Below, piece by piece: positions 60,801-64,000 of a stretch of DNA of 64,000 nt. Position 1 is the stretch's first letter, and each line of letters opens with the position of its first letter. The DNA is taken from the NCBI GenBank assembly GCA_028023455.1, contig JAQFVV010006704.1:280501-344500 (forward strand). Direction: 5' to 3'. A model generated the notes under the pieces. It searched no databases. It worked only from the letters and a program-made list of their open reading frames with translations, and had not been told where the DNA came from. Source of the DNA: Epiperipatus broadwayi. Its lineage: Eukaryota > Onychophora > Udeonychophora > Euonychophora > Peripatidae. A program made the position numbers and the translations under genes.

Positions 60801-63390
60801 TATATGTGTGTATAAGCCAGCATATATACTGAAGAGAGCTAACTGAGAGAAACAGTTACCTGGATTATATTTTTTCCAATGATAACAAGAAATTAGTCTA
60901 CTACTAGAAGAGACCAGCTTACTCAGAGAATCCATCAGTTTGCTGAAAAATTAGTTTATATGTATATCGTTTTATCTAATATGCAGATAAAGGTAATGTG
61001 TCATATATATAAAGCATAGCTGGTGGGTAGTGTTATATATATTGAGAGTAATAGTATTTTAAATAATTTCTTAAAATGACATTTAATATTTCTAATTAAC
61101 AAATTTTAAAAGTAAATGAATTTTGTCAACTAAAAATAATATAAGTAAATAATTTTTGCTTGAATTAAAAGTCTAAGAAAACAAAGCATTGGTTCATAGA
61201 TAATTTTATTTTGAATAAAAAGGTAAATTCCAAATTTTTTTTTAGATTTCAAAACAAAAGACTTGCTGGAATATTTTTTTTAAGAGACATCTATAATTAA
61301 TCAAAAATAACTTGTTAAAAAAGAAAAAGAAAACTTTTATAAAAGACTGTCAAAGAATTAGTATTACTTTTTATTTGGAAAAAGGAAAAAAAATTTTTTT
61401 TAAAAATTAAAAATATTTTTTTACCATTAGATAAAGAATGAATTAATAACTGAATTATAATATTATATATATATATATGCACTGTGTGAATTTTATCTAC
61501 ACTTTCAACATGGAATTAATTGTGAAAAATAAATTTTTAATAATTTTATTATTGTTATAGAACAATTCCCATATGTCACCACAATCTGTATGGTCATATA
61601 TATGTATTTTATGTAAACCCATTATGAAGAGTTTATAAATCACAATGTGATAACTAATTGTATTAATCAAAATCAGAAGGCTTAATTTATATATATATAA
61701 CTGTATTCTACAGATTTTAATTTAATTTCATTGTTATTAATACATTTATATTTCATTGTTTAAGATTATTCCAATGAATTTATTTAATCCAAAAGTTATA
61801 GAATATTATATGTTAGGATTATATTTTTTGTTTACAATAACTTTTGTTTCTGAGCTAGATTCATGCATAACAATCTGTTATATAAACAAGGTTTATATTT
61901 AGTGTTTAAGGACATCCAGTTGATGATGATCCTGGATTGGCACAAGGAGAATATCCATTAAAGTTCATGCACTACATTTTATTTAGTTTAGTATTTGTTA
62001 AAAATTGAGTTTATAGTTGACCAGTATATTAATTGTACAAAATTGCCAGAGCATTGATGATGATCAGCATGTTTTACTATCTCAGCATTATTGTTTTATT
62101 GGTATATATTCTGATGGATTAGCATTTAAATTTGTGCATCCAAATTAATGTTAAAATAATCTGCCCCAAGCTGGAAAGAGCTAAATAATTAGCCTGGTCT
62201 ATAGTAAAGCCATATCAAACCTAGTCACAAGATTAACTGTTAATTTATTTTTATTGTCGATCATTCATGATGATGAATGATTATTACTTTTTTCAGTAAT
62301 ACTGGTGAACTTATAGTACTTATAGTTAGTTTTGTGCTGATGTCTCAGAGTATTTTCTCATGCTTATTTCTCTTTTGTGCTCATTTTTTTTTATATTTAA
62401 TTTTATATATTGCAATGAACTGAGATTGGTGGTGATGATTTCCATCATCCCAGTTTTACTACTGTTTTTCCATACTGTTAGAATTAACCTCCAGCTTGTG
62501 TAACCCATTATTTCTCCATACCATTACAAATGGATACCAAACTGTGGGCCAATGATGATCGTGTGCTGGTGGCTACCACAAGAAAATTGCCACTCAACTT
62601 GATCTTAAATAACCACATCTGAAAAAAAAGTATGCATTTTATGCAGAGTAAATTTTAAAGTATTACAGTGAAATATGTAACAAAAATATTGATAATTGTA
62701 AACTATAAAATAGTAGTTTAAATGTATATTTAAAAATTTCATGTTTAGAGTTGAATAGAAAATCTATGATTTTGGAGATTGGATAAGATTTTTGACTGGT
62801 GGAGTTTGTGTAACTGTACTTTTGTTTGTGAGGATGGATGGGGGTGGGTTGTAATTGGCTTAGGGATACAATGTTTTGTTACAACTACATAGTGTTCTAT
62901 TTCAGGCATTGCTTCAACCCATGTTTTAGTTTCTTATTGTTTATCATGGTGCAGTTAACATAATTTTGCCATGATCCCAGCCTCGATGTCCCCAAGGAAA
63001 AAAAGCAAGGCATAGATCTATATTTTGCAGCCTCTAGGACTAAAAGGAGCAGAACATAGTTTTGTATAAGACACAAAAGAGCTGGGTTTTGCAAAGATGT
63101 TTGCATTTTTATGTCATATCAAGGGCTGTGGTAGCTTATAATGTCTAAATTGTGATAGCCCTCTTGCTGTCTATGATGCATTGTGTACTTATAGTTCAAG
63201 GCTCTATCTCAAAAATGCAGGTCACTATTCATTCTATTGTCTGTCAAATGTCTAAAAAATTAATGAGTGCATAGTTTGAGAACTTTGTTTTGATTATACA
63301 TGTACATTATATAAAATATTATTAGATGGTTGTTCAAGTTTCTTTTTCGCTATGAATTGGGTTAGTGTACACACACACACACATATATAT
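60801..63390. other. Region between the direct repeats; no recognised gene
   Basis: About 2.6 kb. 61900-62620 and 62750-63260 are more balanced than the background. Minus frames of 60 and 69 codons (62326-62508, 62897-63106) show no family signature. If the flanking repeats were LTRs this would be the internal region, but I see no protease, RT or integrase motif. Confidence 0.45.
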
Positions 63391-64000
63391 ATATAAAGTT
63401 AAAAGAAAAACTAGAAATAAACAGATAAAAAAAATTTGTAGATACTTTCTATATTTCACTGGAATAACAGCTGCTGAGGATTAAATAATTTTGAACTTAA
63501 AATTATTTTATATAAATTAAACATTTAAAAAGGTGACATTAATATTTTATTAATTCTGATTTTGAAATTAAAATAATCATGTTTTTATGTTGTAATGGAT
63601 ATACTGGTAATTATAAGATTCCACTATCTATTTTGATTAACAATTTTTTTTATAATTAATACTTTTATAACATATTTTGATAAAATTCCACAAAGATGTT
63701 TTTCAAAGGATTAAGTTGAATTGAAACAGAATCATTAACTTTTTTCAATCAAGATATGGAAAACTTATTTTTAACTACAGTATTTTTTTCAACCCTCATT
63801 ATAAAAAGATTAGGGAAAGTTGTTTTTACCATTTTACAGATTATTACTACCAGATTACAACTACCATGAAGATATAAATAAAGGCAAGAGTGCAGATGCT
63901 GCTGTTACTAGTGCAACAGTGGTAGTTTGAATTTACATGGAAGCAAGACCCAGTTTTACTGTTCTCCATAGCCCATATATATGACTGTATTAGATAGCAC
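63391..64000 (+). repeat. 590-bp direct repeat, copy 2 (may continue past window)
   Basis: Second copy of 60210-60800, preceded by (CA)n(TA)n at 63369-63396. Similarity still holds within about 25 bases of the right edge, so the repeat may extend beyond it. Confidence 0.85.

Noticed and set aside
62897-63106. 69-codon minus frame in a more balanced region
   Set aside because: No recognisable motif, no splice signals that stand out; kept only as part of the inter-repeat region.

Overview
The window looks like intergenic or intronic DNA from an invertebrate animal genome. It is extremely A+T rich by eye, has many (AT)n tracts, no bacterial-style gene packing, no rRNA, and no CRISPR. The retroelement types (RTE-clade LINEs with TGATGA-type tails, Penelope-like repeats carrying hammerhead ribozyme motifs, tRNA-derived SINEs, hAT, Helitron and piggyBac-like elements) are metazoan. 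I cannot name the species from sequence alone.

Almost everything recognisable is mobile DNA. From left to right: the 5' end of a hAT transposon on the minus strand with its first coding exon cut by the window edge (1-860); a tiny tRNA-Gly-derived SINE (2065-2156); a 690-bp foldback element (3187-3873); relics of LINE reverse-transcriptase C-termini (4196-4440 and 6220-6890); a short TIR MITE (5578-5803); a 2-kb inverted repeat whose arms each carry a hammerhead motif (7272-9272) around an LTR-like promoter block; a second tRNA-like SINE (10173-10287); an RTE copy split by a 2.9-kb insertion (13522-18310); another SINE (18924-19016); a Helitron Rep N-terminal relic (20690-22030); a LINE 3' end (22255-22600); a full-length but decayed RTE (25232-28487); and another SINE with a clean target-site duplication (30268-30377).

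The middle (about 30.4-42.7 kb) is mostly featureless A+T-rich DNA. It holds one piggyBac-like element (36781-37503), a nearly perfect 271-bp-arm foldback (39409-40116) and a second Penelope-type inverted repeat (40298-40689). A young full-length RTE (42771-46070) is flanked by a 12-bp target duplication and carries only four visible coding lesions. At 46801-47830 a tandem duplication holds one unit with a piggyBac-like insertion and one empty unit, which gives a built-in pre-integration site. A 1.36-kb GATA/GACA microsatellite lies at 50268-51627. Another MITE follows at 54842-55055, and a 590-bp direct repeat pair is near the right end.

The only sequence that looks like a host protein-coding exon is a 58-codon minus-strand exon (58232-58410). 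It encodes a single transmembrane segment plus a charged tail and is bounded by plausible splice sites. A second, weaker candidate lies at 32054-32299. No operon-like or cooperating gene set is present.
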